A stretch of 64,000 bases of DNA, from the NCBI GenBank assembly GCA_014898415.1, contig RCTD01000003.1, positions 2,542,001 through 2,606,000 on the forward strand, in the 5' to 3' direction. A program made the position numbers and the translations under genes. The DNA is from Stromatinia cepivora. Taxonomy: Eukaryota; Ascomycota; Leotiomycetes; Helotiales; Sclerotiniaceae. This document shows positions 35,020-46,785 of the stretch, in pieces; position 1 is the stretch's first letter, and every line of letters starts with the position of its first letter. A model generated the notes under the pieces. That model did not search any database, had not been told where the DNA came from, and worked only from the letters and a program-made list of their open reading frames with translations.

Positions 35020-38000
35020 TTAATGCGGTGGAGTATTAGCGATAGTAGGAGTAGTTCCTCCACTATGACTATGACGTGGAGATGATGGAGGTGGCATTGA
35101 TTGATGTCTAGCAATAACTGCCATTTTCTTCTTGAGAACATGAAGACGAGTTCGGATCATTTGAAGGACTATTTTTAGGTCAGCATTTCTTCACGAGTAT
35201 TAGCATCAACTCAGAATTAGTAACTACCTTTCAAGACATCCTTTCTATCACCAAAATTAATACCATTGACCTCTCCACCATCACACTTCTCTTTATCTTC
35301 TCGTAAACTTGGTGATCTCCTTCGAGGAATAAGTTCTTCATCGTTTTCGAGAACTGCTTCAAGCATTCTAATGGCAGTAGTGTATGAAATTTCACAACCA
35401 GGAAGATCCTCATTTGCCAACTCATTGATAGCTGCTGTACGACTCATCTCTAGAGCACGATCATACATCAATTTCTCAGCTGTTATACCAGAACTCAGTA
35501 CAACACCATCAGTAGTTGAAGATCCACCAACTATTTTTGAAGCTGTTGCATGATTACTTGGATGCCCTGGATGATCTTCGGGAAGTCGTTTTTGAGCCTC
35601 GACCAATTTAAGTCGAACAAGCTCTGCTTTCTCCAAGACTTCGTTGAATCGAGTTCGGACCCATTGGACTGCGCCGTTGATGCGATTTCCTGCCTGGACT
35701 GCTGATGATGAATCGCTTCCTGGAGTGTGGCCTCCACTGATGACTCCGCCACGATTCTTTCGCGACCACCAAGCTCCAGCAATATCCATAGACTTTGACA
35801 GAAGGGATAATGATTTGACATATAATACAAGTGCTTCCTCGGATAGATTGACGATAGCCTCCACCGTTAGACCATCATCTTCATCCATGGCGTCACCCAC
35901 CTTTTCGGTATTTGGACCTCCGAGGCCATGGTTCATAGAAGGTGCTAAAGGAATGAGTTGTCGATATTTGACTTCAGCAAATCCATAAACAACATCACTT
36001 CTGGTTGCGGAATCCTCTATAACATTCACAACTCTTTGATCCTCATCAATAGGTCGAGCATCTCCAATCAATCCAGTATTAGGTGTAGGATAAGCGGGAT
36101 AAGGGTTGTATAATTGTTGTGGAGAAGGACCTTTTCCAATGAGCGTTGGAGACCAAGAAACTCCAAATACTCTCACACTGGCGCCTTGGAGTGCTTTAGC
36201 TATAGCTGAAGCAGTTGATGGGCTGCTACCGGTTTTACCATAGGAACCATATGAATTCCTTGCGGATGATGGATCTGGTCGAGTATTTCCTTGAGCTTTT
36301 TGAACAGCGCGTGAGTGTACAGCTACCGCTCCTGATGTCGAATTTGGTGCTCCCATTGATGTGTGTCTTCTGGTCGGTTGCTTCGGCATTTGATTAGCAT
36401 GTGTGAGTCGTGGACTTGCAGCCATCTCATCTGCAAAAGCATTCACTTCAACGGCTTTCTTCTCAACGAGAACATATTCTCTAGCATCTCGAACATCTTG
36501 TTCGGCTTCTGTTATGGAATCACTTGATCGAATCTCTTCTTGAACTGGCAAATTTGCTTGCTCATCATAAGATGGTTTCTCGGACACAGTTCTTCCCATT
36601 GGAGCATAATGTCGTTCCGTGCGGTCCCTTTGTCTTGGTAAGGTATCTACATTTGGAGCAGTTGTGGCAGAAATTGCTGAGGGTCGATCCCTTGACCCTG
36701 GACGGCCAGATTTACGGCCTGGTGTTTCCAAAGGTTGATTGGCCTCTATATTCGGACTCCTTGGAGCTTGTTCCCCAATATCTCTCGTGATCAGTGATTC
36801 ATATGTCGTTTCAATAGGCTTAGGGGTTGGGTTTCCACGTTGTCGCTCTCTCAAAGATGGATGTTGGGCTACTGAGGCTTCCGGTGATCTCGAAGGCGTA
36901 ATGATCTCCTTTGGTAAATCCTCCCCAACCAGGCCAGGAATTAGTCCGGTCACAACTGGGTGGGCAAAGTATTCTGGAAAGGTTATTCGATCTTCTGGTT
37001 TTTTCTTAAGAAATCGTCGTGCAATATCCTTCAAATCTCTGCTGAGAACAGCCTTATTAGGGAATCTAATGTCATCTTCATTCTGTTCAATTTTGCGTAA
37101 TAATTCAACGTGATTCGCCGCTCTAAATGGAGGTTTTCCAGTCATCATTTCGTAAAGAACGGTCCCAATAGACCAGAGATCAGCTCGTGCATCGTATTTT
37201 TCATAACGTAGGATTTCAGGTGCCATGTAAAGGGGGGAACCGCATAAAGTCTCGGCAAGCGAAGTAGAAGGTAATGACCGAGCAAACCCGAAATCTGCCA
37301 ATTTAAGCATTGGTAATGAGTTGATTCCAACCATAGGCACAATAGATTCCTTGCTCGCTTTCATGGCTTCTGGTCCACCTTTTCTCTTCGCCATCCAATC
37401 CGGTGATGGAATTAAAAGAAGATTTTGTGGCTTAACATCCCTATGTACGTAGTCCCGATCCCTCAAGAATTCCATAGCACTTGACAATTGTTTGAAAAAG
37501 TGTCGAACTACTACTTGGTTGAGTCCGCCATCAAGCGGCATAGGGTATTTCCTAATCATATCGAGAAGCGTAGGGTTATCAGCCAGCTTATCTCTCTTTT
37601 TGATGAAGTATGATAAATCCCCCAATTCACAATATTCCATCATCAGATGTATATGTGACGTAGATTCTCTGCAATCGATAAGCGCAACGATATGCGGATG
37701 GTGGAGGCTTTTCAATATTTCGATTTCGATGTATAAGTTATCTTTAAGCTTCTTGTTGAGTCTGCCTAGGGTTACAGACTTTATCGCCACGAGAGATCCG
37801 CTGGGCTGTAATGAAACATATTAGCATCATGAATATGAGGGAAAATCGGATGCAAGTTGTAGAGATTTGAGCTACTCGAAGCTCCCAAAAGTCACCACAA
37901 ACAGTAAAACAAGGCTTCCATCATCTCAAATACATACCACATGTGTACCACGATAAACCGTGGCAAAGCTTCCTTTACCAATCTCCTCGTTGATAGTAAA

Positions 38001-38063
38001 AGATCCCACACCAACATTCCTTGGCCGCCTCGACGACGAAGATGAAGGAGCCTTTGACGCCAT
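35020..38063 (-). CDS. ATG1: Autophagy-initiating Ser/Thr kinase Atg1
   Basis: Exons on the minus strand: 38063-37938, 37805-35228, 35168-35020; introns 132 and 59 nt. The product is 950 aa, usual for filamentous fungi. It is the ULK/Atg1 kinase that starts autophagosome formation with Atg13/Atg17. Kinase domain: Gly loop GKGSFATV (30-37) split from VAIK (K51) by intron 1, HRDVKPQN (D165), DFG (213-215) and APE (237-239). A long disordered linker follows (about 330-560), then the C-terminal helical region that binds Atg13 in this family. The last exon supplies a short Lys-rich and Ser/Pro-rich tail ending TPPH. The start at 38063 gives a Ser-rich lead-in followed by the canonical GSFTINEEIGKGSF. 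The first intron is longer than average but does not carry the GC-rich element found in GPI10 and CAR2. Confidence 0.95.
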
Positions 38064-38984
38064 AACTGCGATTGTTCAACCACGAAGGTTTGATATCCTT
38101 CTCAGTTCCTCAAATGATCCTCCCCTCGACTCAACAACTCGAAAGAGGCTGTATCCTTGATGAAATGATCGTATGCATCGACACACTTATTGTCGGTTTG
38201 ATAAAGTAGAGGATAGGTTTGAAGTTGTGTGTATTGTGGAGGTTTAGAATGAAGGTTGTACGATGATAAATATGTTAGGTAACGGAAGCGAGGTTGAGCT
38301 TGCTTTGTATGCGCCCTCCGTAGTTATTGGCAAGCCTCTAGGAGACGGATCAAGCTCTTTTTATCAAGGTAAACGGCAGAAAGGGTAGAAGGGAGAATGC
38401 GGCTCGTGTGTTGTGCAATGTTGATAGCGGAGAGGAATTATTAGAACCCGGTTGGCTGGTTATTGTCGAGGTTCAGGATAACGAATGGCAGTTTGTAGAT
38501 AAACTGCCGAGTTCAAGTTAACGATTCTACCAGAGTGGTTTTTTGAAGTATGGAAAGGTGGTGGGTTTTTGTAAAATCTTTGGAGGTACTTTTTGAGGTA
38601 TTTCAATAATAAATTTATACAGTCTTGACTTGTTGGCGCGTGGAATGATTGGAGATGGGTTGATGATTTGATTGTGTGAGGAAGTGTTGATATGGCGTAT
38701 TGATTGTGAATAGGTAGATACCGGTAAGTCGGTTTTAGGTTGATGTCACACTAACTGGGTATGTATCTAAGTACGGGTTGTAGGTTAAGGCGAATAGAAA
38801 AGAATACCGTGAGTAATAATAATATAATATGGAAGTAGAATAATTTTAACAGGTAATAAAGTGAAGAGGTAAGAAGGTATAGTATAGATAGATTAATAGA
38901 GAGAAGAAGTAATAAGTTTTATAAATCTGATGAGTCTTATTTCTTTTTTCTTCTTATTGTCGTTTCGAAGTACCCAACCAAAAT

Positions 38985-39033
38985 CAGTCAGTCAGTCAGT
39001 CAGTCAGTCAGTCAGTCATTCAGTCAGTCATTC
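38985..39033. repeat. (CAGT)n microsatellite
   Basis: About 8 perfect copies to 39018, then interrupted by CATT variants. Confidence 0.9.
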
Positions 39034-39225
39034 ATTCCCTTTGGTTTAATGAACCCGTGCTCGTGATATTAAATTTCAAACGTCTTCTTTCCCTTATCAT
39101 GAACGTTTTATCTATTGGCGCGATGCCAGCGATAACATTTCTAAGAAGCGCTTACAACGCTGAAAGAAGGAGTCACTGCTGTCACTCATTTTTCTTGAGG
39201 CAATGTTTGGAGTGAAGGAGAGTAC

Positions 39226-39280
39226 GAAGTAGGAAGTAGGAAGTAGGAAGTAGGAAGTAGGAAGTAGGAAGTAGGAAGTA
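39226..39280. repeat. 7-bp tandem repeat (GAAGTAG)x8
   Basis: Nearly eight perfect copies. Confidence 0.92.
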
Positions 39281-39316
39281 TTCTATCTTCTGGATTGAAT
39301 GTTCATTACAGAGTAT

Positions 39317-39396
39317 CAATATCCATATCAATATCCACATCAATATCCACATCAATATCCACATCAACATCAACATCAACATCAACATCAACATCT
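39317..39396. repeat. 6/12-bp tandem repeat (ATCAATATCCAC)n to (ATCAAC)n
   Basis: A 12-bp unit array that turns into a perfect hexamer array, a visible intermediate of repeat evolution. Confidence 0.85.
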
Positions 39397-40097
39397 TCAT
39401 TCAAATATATCTTCATTCATCCTATCCTCTCTATCCATAAATAGCCCAAACAACTAACTTCCCAACAATCTCATCTTCATTACCCCATCTCCATTACCAT
39501 CATCGCCACTTTTCGCTTTGGTTGGTTGGACCCTTAACTCTGCCTTTAAGAAGCAGTCCGCAGTCCCATTAACTGCTATAAGGAAGTACAATACGATGTA
39601 AACACACCGATATCGCACAACATTTAATTAATCAATTTCATTCATCAATCATCAACACAACATGAACGAATAATCACACAACTTCTATAATACAAGCTGA
39701 CATGTAGAAAAACTCGTAAACATTTTTTAATATCACTATAAAAACTTTACAAAATCAGTTCATTCTTTTTTACTGCAACAGAAAGATTCAATGACAAAAC
39801 AAAGAATCAAAGGAAACCCTGGCACGGGGTACATATCGCTGCATGCATACATCTACTCTTTACTCCCTACAGCCATCATCATCCTAGTGGATCATGGATC
39901 GACGATACATTACTCCGTACATAAAGATCTGGTCCTTGAGGCGGTCAAGAAATATAATTCAAGCAACTCGGTATTCTCTCTATATTAATAACTCGAGTAA
40001 CAATTACATACCTACATACTTTCAATATCAATCACCCTTACTTATTTATCATCCTGCTCTTGACCCTCCACCCTTCACCCTATGTTGCACCGGCAAT

Positions 40098-40144
40098 CTT
40101 CTTCTTCTTCTTCTTCTTCTTCTTCTTCTTCTTCTTCTTCTTCT
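40098..40144. repeat. (TTC)n microsatellite, about 16 copies
   Basis: Perfect trinucleotide array. Confidence 0.92.
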
Positions 40145-40857
40145 CCTTGGAATTCCTCCCTTTTCAATAATTCGACCCGTTTCAAAAAACTCCTACTATC
40201 TACTACTACATTATCATGATAGGTGAAAAATACATACTCGAGTACAAACATCAAACCCAAGAAACCAACCACATAAATAGAACACCAGTATCCCCAATCC
40301 CATGCATCCACGCGATCATCAAGGCTTGAGTGTACATACATATAAGCCGCCTAGATACATTCTGGCTATACCAATAGCCTTGATAAGGAAATATTTCTAC
40401 TAATAGAATGTTTTCTACTGAAATTGCACCTCGAATCTTTAATCGGTACAAGTTGAAAAACCTTGCCGATATCGCGATTATCATGGGCACTGAGAGGGTT
40501 GGAAAAGGAATAGTATTGTTAAAGCTAACTATTAAGGAAACTATTTATAATGCCTTATCGGAAATAGGCTTATGTAATCAAAGAGTGACCTTATTCCAGC
40601 ACTTGCTTATGCCACCCAAACAACCGGGCTAGAGTCGCATAGACCCAGCAGTAATAAGCTTGCTAATATTTTATAGAAATACCTTTGGAGTACATCTTTT
40701 AAAACACTGACTTGACATTTATCTTATTGATATCTATATTCATTCGATTTTGATTCATTCAATATCTATACGTGTAGTAGGTGGTTTTCATAAATGGCTG
40801 TCTGAGGCATTAAAAATTTTAACATCTAGCAAAGACGGAATACTCCATTCCATCAGT

Positions 40858-41373
40858 ATGTCTACATTTGGCCAGTTGAAGAATGGACCTCGTGCAGACG
40901 AAACGTTTCTTGCACTTGTTCAACATGCTGCCGAAGAAGAAAAGAGAGAAATTGCCCGAAAACCGGTCGTGGATGGTTTTACTCCTTTGATTGCGACACA
41001 TTCGTGTGATTCAGTCACTCGGCACTTTCTGCAGTCTCTCAAGGTATCTGCTCATATTCTGTTACTAATCTCTTAACTAATATATGTATAGAGCTCTTCC
41101 GACAAGATCCTCCCTTTAGATTTCGAGAGTCCAACTAGGCGAGGCGTTTTCTTATTCCAAAAATACAATCCGTCCACCCCCCCGAACTACGTTTCAATCA
41201 TGATCCCGATTATTATCAGCGAAAACCTTCGAGCACAAGAAAATGTTGTCTTGGAAGTCGGATGTCCTATATACGTCGATGAGAAGGCTACATTACAATT
41301 GAGCGGATCGGGCTTTTTGGTGTCCATCAACATTGCCTTCAAAAAGCAGCCGCAGGTTGGTCATACGGCATAA
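40858..41373 (+). CDS. Hypothetical protein, 155 aa
   Basis: Exons 40858-41043 and 41092-41373; the 48-nt phase-0 intron starts GTATCT, has a CTAAC branch-like site and ends in TATAG. I do not recognise the product. It begins MSTFGQLKNGPRADETF, has a charged helix-like stretch (HAAEEEKREIARK) and a C-terminal half of alternating hydrophobic residues that suggests beta strands (YVSIMIPIIISEN, GSGFLVSINIAF). No signal peptide or membrane segment. Frame continuity across a well-formed intron is the main support. It lies convergent to the next gene in an accessory-looking segment. Confidence 0.5.
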
Positions 41374-41778
41374 GTTGGAGTGCCGCGCAATCATAAGCTT
41401 CCCACGCAGGCGGATTCGTCTCTGTAAAATCAAACCAGCCATAGTCTAAATAACTGGGTGGGGTAGGTTGGGAAGTGCCAGTATCTGTGTATATGTTAGC
41501 CAGCCTGTCGAACTATTAAGCATTACGTACGAGCGAAAGCATTGTTATGGGAATCATAGCCCTCATGATTGTTTTCAACTTCGCAGTCGGAAGTATGCCT
41601 TGCTGATGCATAAATGCTACCCTCATTCATCGCCGTCACCATCCCAGCCGAATGGTTTATAAACGTAATTGACATATGATCTGAAATGTGAGGTTGAAGG
41701 GTGTAGGGACGACCCAAAGCCCGGTAAATTATGCCTTTCCTGAATTTTTGTATAGCACATTAGCTTGCGCCAATTGAA
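41374..41778. other. Short region between convergent genes
   Basis: No gene seen; small overlapping frames on both strands (41468-41717) have no recognisable content. Confidence 0.6.
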
Positions 41779-42908
41779 TCAATGAGCTTCGATACCATAC
41801 CCGACAATTCCTGCCAACAAGTTTTCCACGATACATATCAGCCCAGGGATCTCCGGCGAATTGGTGTGATGTCCTTTAGCTTCCATGGCTGCTACAAATT
41901 CCCCTGCGAGCGCCGGTATAGTTGGTTTGTAGCAGAGCTGCGTAAGATTTCTCTTTGATTCCGCTAACATAAACATTTAGCTGAAGAATAAATCACCGAT
42001 CAGATATAAAGTACTTACTGAGTTGAAGGTATAATGCTAATTCGCGCCCTTTCCATCCCGGTAGTTTTTCCATCGCCCAACCCCAAAAGCTAGCAAAATC
42101 ACGCATCTTACGACATTGATGTTCATCGATAGCACCGAAAAAAAAATCCGAAGTTTGTTTGTTGATCTATAAGCATTGTCAGTACAACCCAACCGTATTG
42201 ACAAATTATTGAGAATTTTGCTTTTACTCGTTTTGCGACTTTCCTCATTCCTTCCTCCCGGAACTCTGCTACTCGCAACACAGCACAACCCACCAACATA
42301 CGCAGCTTTCCGACCTGACTCATGAAATTTCCGTTCTTTTTTATGTTTTCGCCTCTTTGGAGTATTGTCCGGCCTATATTCCTTATCTGAGATACCTCAT
42401 CGCCCGACCGTATTATCTCAGATGCCTCTCCGCCTAAGCTCGTCTGAAATGAACCATAACATTGTTCCGCTCTTTGTATCTGATTGGGTAATTGGTCGAC
42501 CCTAAAACAATTGATGGCCTCAACCATTCTTTTCATACTTTCGACGTCAAGTTCGTCCCGCTCAGCCTTTGCGTCCCATTCATCTGCCGTGGGTATAGCT
42601 TGTTCCATCCTCGCACGCAAAGCCTCAATTTCATTAAGCTTAAGATCGTCGAGTGTAAGTGGATGTTTTTTGGCATGCTTGATAATATAAGGGCTCCATG
42701 TTTCGGAAGTATCCCACGAAGACGCAAAGACTGGCAGTGGGGTCTTGTCTTCGCCAGGAAGCTTTTGTAGCTTTCCACTTCTATTAGGACGCCTCGCACA
42801 TAATACATGATCGATTATCAATTTCCGCTTCTGTAGCCCTTGTGAAATGAGCGATGTTAAATATCCATCCTCCCCACTTCCCAATATCCATTCCCCATCC
42901 CACCACAA
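41779..42908 (-). CDS. Hypothetical protein, about 337 aa
   Basis: Exons on the minus strand: 42908-42228, 42166-42019, 41963-41779; introns of 61 nt (GTAAAA..TATAG) and 55 nt (GTAAGT..TTAG), chosen because only these keep all frames open. Not recognised. A charged helical N-terminal half (RMEQAIPTADEWDAKAERDEL) is followed by FFFGAIDEHQCRKMRDFASFWGW and a C-terminus ending GIVGYGIEAH. No signal peptide. The start is doubtful: the ATG at 42908 is only 14 bp from the divergent ATG at 42923, so an internal Met, for instance the one in RARMEQAIP, may be the true start. Confidence 0.55.
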
Positions 42909-42922
42909 CTACGCTTTTGAAA

Positions 42923-43894
42923 ATGCCGGAATACGTATTCAAACGTGTATGTTTCCAAACTCAGGATCCCATTTTTCTCCAAGCAGGGCAAGAAGTTGAC
43001 TTCACTTACGCTTGTATTCAAAATCTTTTAGCTCTGAACAATGGTGAACCTATAATGCAACCACCGGTCATGGGCAACTGGTTCCGAAGACGCAAAACGC
43101 TACGATACCATTCCCTTAACACATCCTATGATGGACCATCAACAAACATGAACTGGTTGTTTGAGCCTAAGCACACAATGACATTAGGGGAACGATGTAT
43201 TTGGGAGGTTAGGGATAGCAACACCAATTCAATCATGGTTCATTAGTATGTTTAAGTTCTTTTGTTTTTGCCTTGCAATATTGACCTTAATAAGTATTAC
43301 AGAAGTCAACTTGATAGCCAAAGATGATCGAGCCGAGGGTTATTCTTTTCTTACAAATAAACTGTCTCATCATTTCCAAAGATGCAATGATGTAGTTCAA
43401 CAGAGAAAAGAAACACTACATTCTCTAGGATATGATTTAAGTGCAATAGAAATGGTTCAAGACACGGAGAATTTTGCACTTTTGAGGCTTTGGTTCCTCA
43501 AATGGTGGATGGGGGATGACGTCGGAAATATTATGAATGAGAGAGAGTATGTTGTCGAAAGCATTCTGCAACTTCCGACGCACGAGTATACCACGCCATA
43601 CATCGTGATCAATTTTCTTCGGCAAAGGGAGAATCTCAATAAATACAACAACCTCATCTGGGAATTACAAACAGTAATCTTGACCTGGGGGTTGGATTGG
43701 ACATTACTTCAGTCGCATGGGATAGGAAAAATGACGAGAATGATGTCTAATTGGAGAGGAAAGCCAGAAGGTTACTATGGTGTAAGATTAAATCTATCCT
43801 CTTGTATCCCAACAATCACTGACATCTGATATTTCAGGAATCGAATTCTGTAGCAAATGGGGAGCATGCAATGCAGTATCTCTTGATATCATAG
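42923..43894 (+). CDS. Hypothetical protein, about 288 aa
   Basis: Exons 42923-43245, 43295-43781, 43838-43894; introns of 49 nt (GTATGT..ATAAG) and 56 nt (GTAAGA..TTTCAG, CTGAC branch site). Frame is kept only with these junctions. Not recognised; starts MPEYVFKRVCFQTQDPIF. The middle is rich in aromatic residues (LRLWFLKWWMGDD, WELQTVILTWGLDW). No signal peptide. An in-frame upstream ATG at 42854 overlaps the divergent gene and is less likely. Alternative acceptors for intron 1 give an immediate stop. Confidence 0.5.
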
Positions 43895-44202
43895 TCGTTT
43901 TTGCCATTTCCTACTTTAGATTCCGCATTCTATAGTATGGAGGCATACAGATCTACCGAGTCACGGGTCATCATTCGCGTATATGCAAAGGTTTTGTTTT
44001 TCTCGGAAGAATTCAATATTATTATATGGTTCGGTCTTTATTAGCTTTGGGAAAGGGTGTATTTCTTCTCGGGGGATTTAGCAAGCATCATATTCAGGGA
44101 TCGAACAATCATTTTATATAATATGAATAGCAAGTAATAATTATTGTATCTTTCTTCTCCAATTGAAAACCTTCTCGCCAATAAACCTCTCCTTGTGGAT
44201 TC
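43895..44202. other. Intergenic, no feature seen
   Basis: Nothing coding or repeated recognised. Confidence 0.6.
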
Positions 44203-44848
44203 ATGAATCCTACCCATTGTGCGCAGCCGGCTTCGAATCACTTACCAACGTCAGACGCAACGTTATCTCATACAATATATTGTGGCCCACAAGATCGAGT
44301 CTTTATAATATCTTCGGCCTCTAGCAGATCCTCATCTTTAGCTAAGCACTTGTCAACACTCGAAGCTACAGCATGCCAAACCATAAATTCGAAAAGAAGA
44401 ACTTACAAAACAAAAGCCCATTCAGAGAAATGTTCTTGTCCTGCAAGAACGTGCGTATTTTCTTGCTCTAACTCATTTCATATGAACCAATATATAGAAA
44501 CCTACAAGTCGGATGGCGAAAGGACGAAATCCTCCCGCTTGCTCTTATTGTCCAAATGAGTACTTCCGAAAAGGTGATTTGAGCCTCTATATAGAACTCC
44601 ATTGCCCACCAAACCCTCCTATTTATCTTCTACTGCCATCTCCCTCGAGATTGAATCTGCCGTCAGGACCTTTCTCGTACCCCAATTCCTCAAAGGAAGA
44701 GAATCATTCGCAATCTACTCTAGATGCAACGCATCCAGATTTCAACATTTCAGATCACGACAGACCGTCCTTCTATACCATATTCGCAAGCTATCCTGCA
44801 AGTTGCCTGGAGATTCTAATGTCTAAGAAGCAGAATGAGCTTATATAA
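44203..44848 (+). pseudogene. C2H2 zinc-finger pseudogene with His-to-Tyr losses and a frameshift
   Basis: Frame 1 (44203-44559) ends in a finger-shaped segment at 44437-44505: C-x4-C-x12-Y-x3-Y. Frame 2 (44513-44848) carries C-x2-C-x12-Y-x3-H at 44540-44602. Spacing is exact for C2H2 fingers, but three of the four zinc-binding His are Tyr. Each is CAY-to-TAY, a C-to-T change at CpA, the context RIP prefers. The two fingers lie in different frames with a normal linker distance, so a frameshift separates them. Both defects argue against a working zinc-finger protein. Parent family unknown. Confidence 0.6.
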
Positions 44849-46156
44849 CATATGTACGAGATCAGAATGCATCAGACATTAAAACTAAAATTTATTTTCA
44901 GAAAGAATTCTCAACTATCTACCACGAACATGTAGTGATTCATGCTAGGCCGCAATTAAACACTAGTTTCGAATGTCTTTCTCGGAAACTGTTCCAAGAC
45001 ATTGAAAGTTATTGGAAATACAGAAAGGGTGGGGATGTAGGCGAGGATTTTCAGGTCGGAGAAGAGTAGATATTGTTGATCTAGATTCTTGCTCCATCAC
45101 GTGGAAGTGCGAAGCGGCCCTGAATATCTAGTGATACAGAATGTCAGTTATAGTTGGAAAAATAGGTGAGTAGTTTGATGTTTTCCTCAGCGCCCTGATA
45201 CTTGCGGGAGAACAGGCTCATTGCTATGTTGAAATGCAATCGAGTCTTGTAATATATATGTTTATCTATTGCAACACACTCGGAAGTTCTCGGAGGGATG
45301 TATGAATTGGTTTGTGGGTAATTAATGTCGTTGTTGGTTATGAATCAAACTGTTAGTTGGAGGTTACGCCGCAGCGAAGATATTGGTGAACATGATATGT
45401 AGATTGCAGTCGCGTCTAATCTTAGCTAGATGGCTAAGTAAGCCTCAGTTTTGATGGATGGGAGTTTGAAATGGTGTCCTTTTGCTGTCAACTCAGAAGT
45501 TAGTTTAATTTTACTATTTTCGGAGTTTCTGATTGGAAAGGGAGAGCCGACGATCACTGCTGTACTGAGAATTGATACTATGGCAACTCATAATGAGGTG
45601 ATGAGGCGATGAGCGTAGATTCTCATATAGCCCATTCATCTTGCAGGTTATGTAAAAAGGGGATGTTTTATTAAACATGCAAGATGTGCTTTGCTAAAGC
45701 GCGGTATTTGGAAAATAGACAGTATCTCAACAATTTTTGGGGGTTTTATTTCTAATGATATTAATCGTATATGTAAACTTAACAAAAATCTAGAATTAAA
45801 TGTATACTAATTTATCACCATCTTGAAGTAAAGTTACATAGTTCGAAATCAAGGATAGCAAACATTTTATATTCCTCGCAAATGCAGTTTGCTACCTAGT
45901 AATGTAGTCAAATTCCAAAAATACGCAGTATATGTGTACATGCATTTTCAATCAACGAATCAGCAGTTGAGACCAGACCAGGTAATAGACATGGCTGGGA
46001 GCACAAGAGCCGTTCTGATGGGACGATCTAAACTCTATCTTGTGTGTATATATCTCCAACCTAATCCGTTGAAAATTAGAGGAAAACCAAAGTCAGTAGC
46101 TGTTGCCCAGCTCTTGGAAAGTTAATCGTCATAAACAAGAAACCAACAAAACTATT
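44849..46156. other. Gene-poor region
   Basis: No supported gene. The frame at 45889-46125 has no recognisable domain and no intron logic. The sequence 45650-45860 is AT-rich. Confidence 0.55.
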
Positions 46157-46447
46157 ATGGATAAGAATTTGGTACAGGCGGAGGTTGAAGGTCTGATGTC
46201 GCACCAATCAAATCAGAGCAGATGCATCCCCATGACTATCGATAGCAGGCATCCACATCCTCTCAACAACACTCTTGCTACAATCGCAGAAAACTTCCAG
46301 AAACTATTGAAATTCATTTGAATCTCTTGCTGAGGCTTTAAAGTCTATTGATGCATCCAGCAAAGTAAATATGGCCTTGATATCTAGACTTATGGAGCCG
46401 GGAATTCCCCCTGGGACGAAGCGAGACACAGAATACATCGTCGGTTA
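46157..46447 (+). pseudogene. Small decayed gene of unknown family
   Basis: From the ATG at 46157 a frame runs to TGA at 46319-46321 (MDKNLVQAEVEGLM... IAENFQKLLKF). One base out of frame, protein-like sequence continues directly (ESLAEALKSIDASSK, LISRLMEPGIPPGTKR) to TAA at 46447. A one-base slip near 46310 would join them. Unknown function. A minus-strand frame covers the same DNA and could instead be the real one. Confidence 0.3.
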
Positions 46448-46563
46448 AATTGGTTGATGCCAATATGTCTTTAGCCAATTGTTTGCGAACGTTTATATCG
46501 AAAGAAGATTTACTAAAGCTATCTTCGAAGTCATTGACGAAGGTTGTCATTCTTTGAGAATTG

Positions 46564-46785
46564 TTAGATTCCTCGCAACGTCATTTCGCTGTAAGGGGAA
46601 ACAGAATGCAAGATCTCGAAACGTACCTGGATGCTTAGTGACTGGAGGAATATATGTGCTCCTATGGCATGCGCGAAATCGGTCGTGCTCAGTTCTTCCA
46701 CATCTACATTCTCACAGTTTGAAGGAAGTTGTGTGGTGATAGTAACCATTGAGAATAACAGCATGAATACTAGGTAGTTCTTCAT
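46564..46785 (-). CDS. Candidate small secreted protein
   Basis: Starts at 46785 with a signal-peptide-like MKNYLVFMLLFSMVTITTQL followed by PSNCENVDVEEL. Unspliced it gives 73 aa. A GTACGT..TTACAG pair inside (38 nt, short for an intron) would change the C-terminus, and further protein-like sequence in another frame (46338-46550) suggests a frameshifted longer ancestor. It has only one or two cysteines, unlike most effectors. Function unknown. Confidence 0.3.
   Translation of the reverse strand: MKNYLVFMLLFSMVTITTQLPSNCENVDVEELSTTDFAHAIGAHIFLQSLSIQVRFEILHSVSPYSEMTLRGI

Larger units (their letters stand above)
38064..40857. other. Long intergenic region upstream of ATG1
   Basis: The ATG1 promoter side followed by low-complexity DNA. 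Tandem repeats are listed separately. A 74-codon frame at 40408-40632 (ATG, no homology recognised) is the only candidate for a small gene and is weak. Confidence 0.6.

Noticed and set aside
37892..38160. Small frames across the ATG1 first exon
   Set aside because: Overlaps in other frames or on the other strand of a well-supported exon.
40750..40857. Upstream TTG extension of the 155-aa protein
   Set aside because: Non-ATG start and low-complexity content; the ATG at 40858 is adequate.
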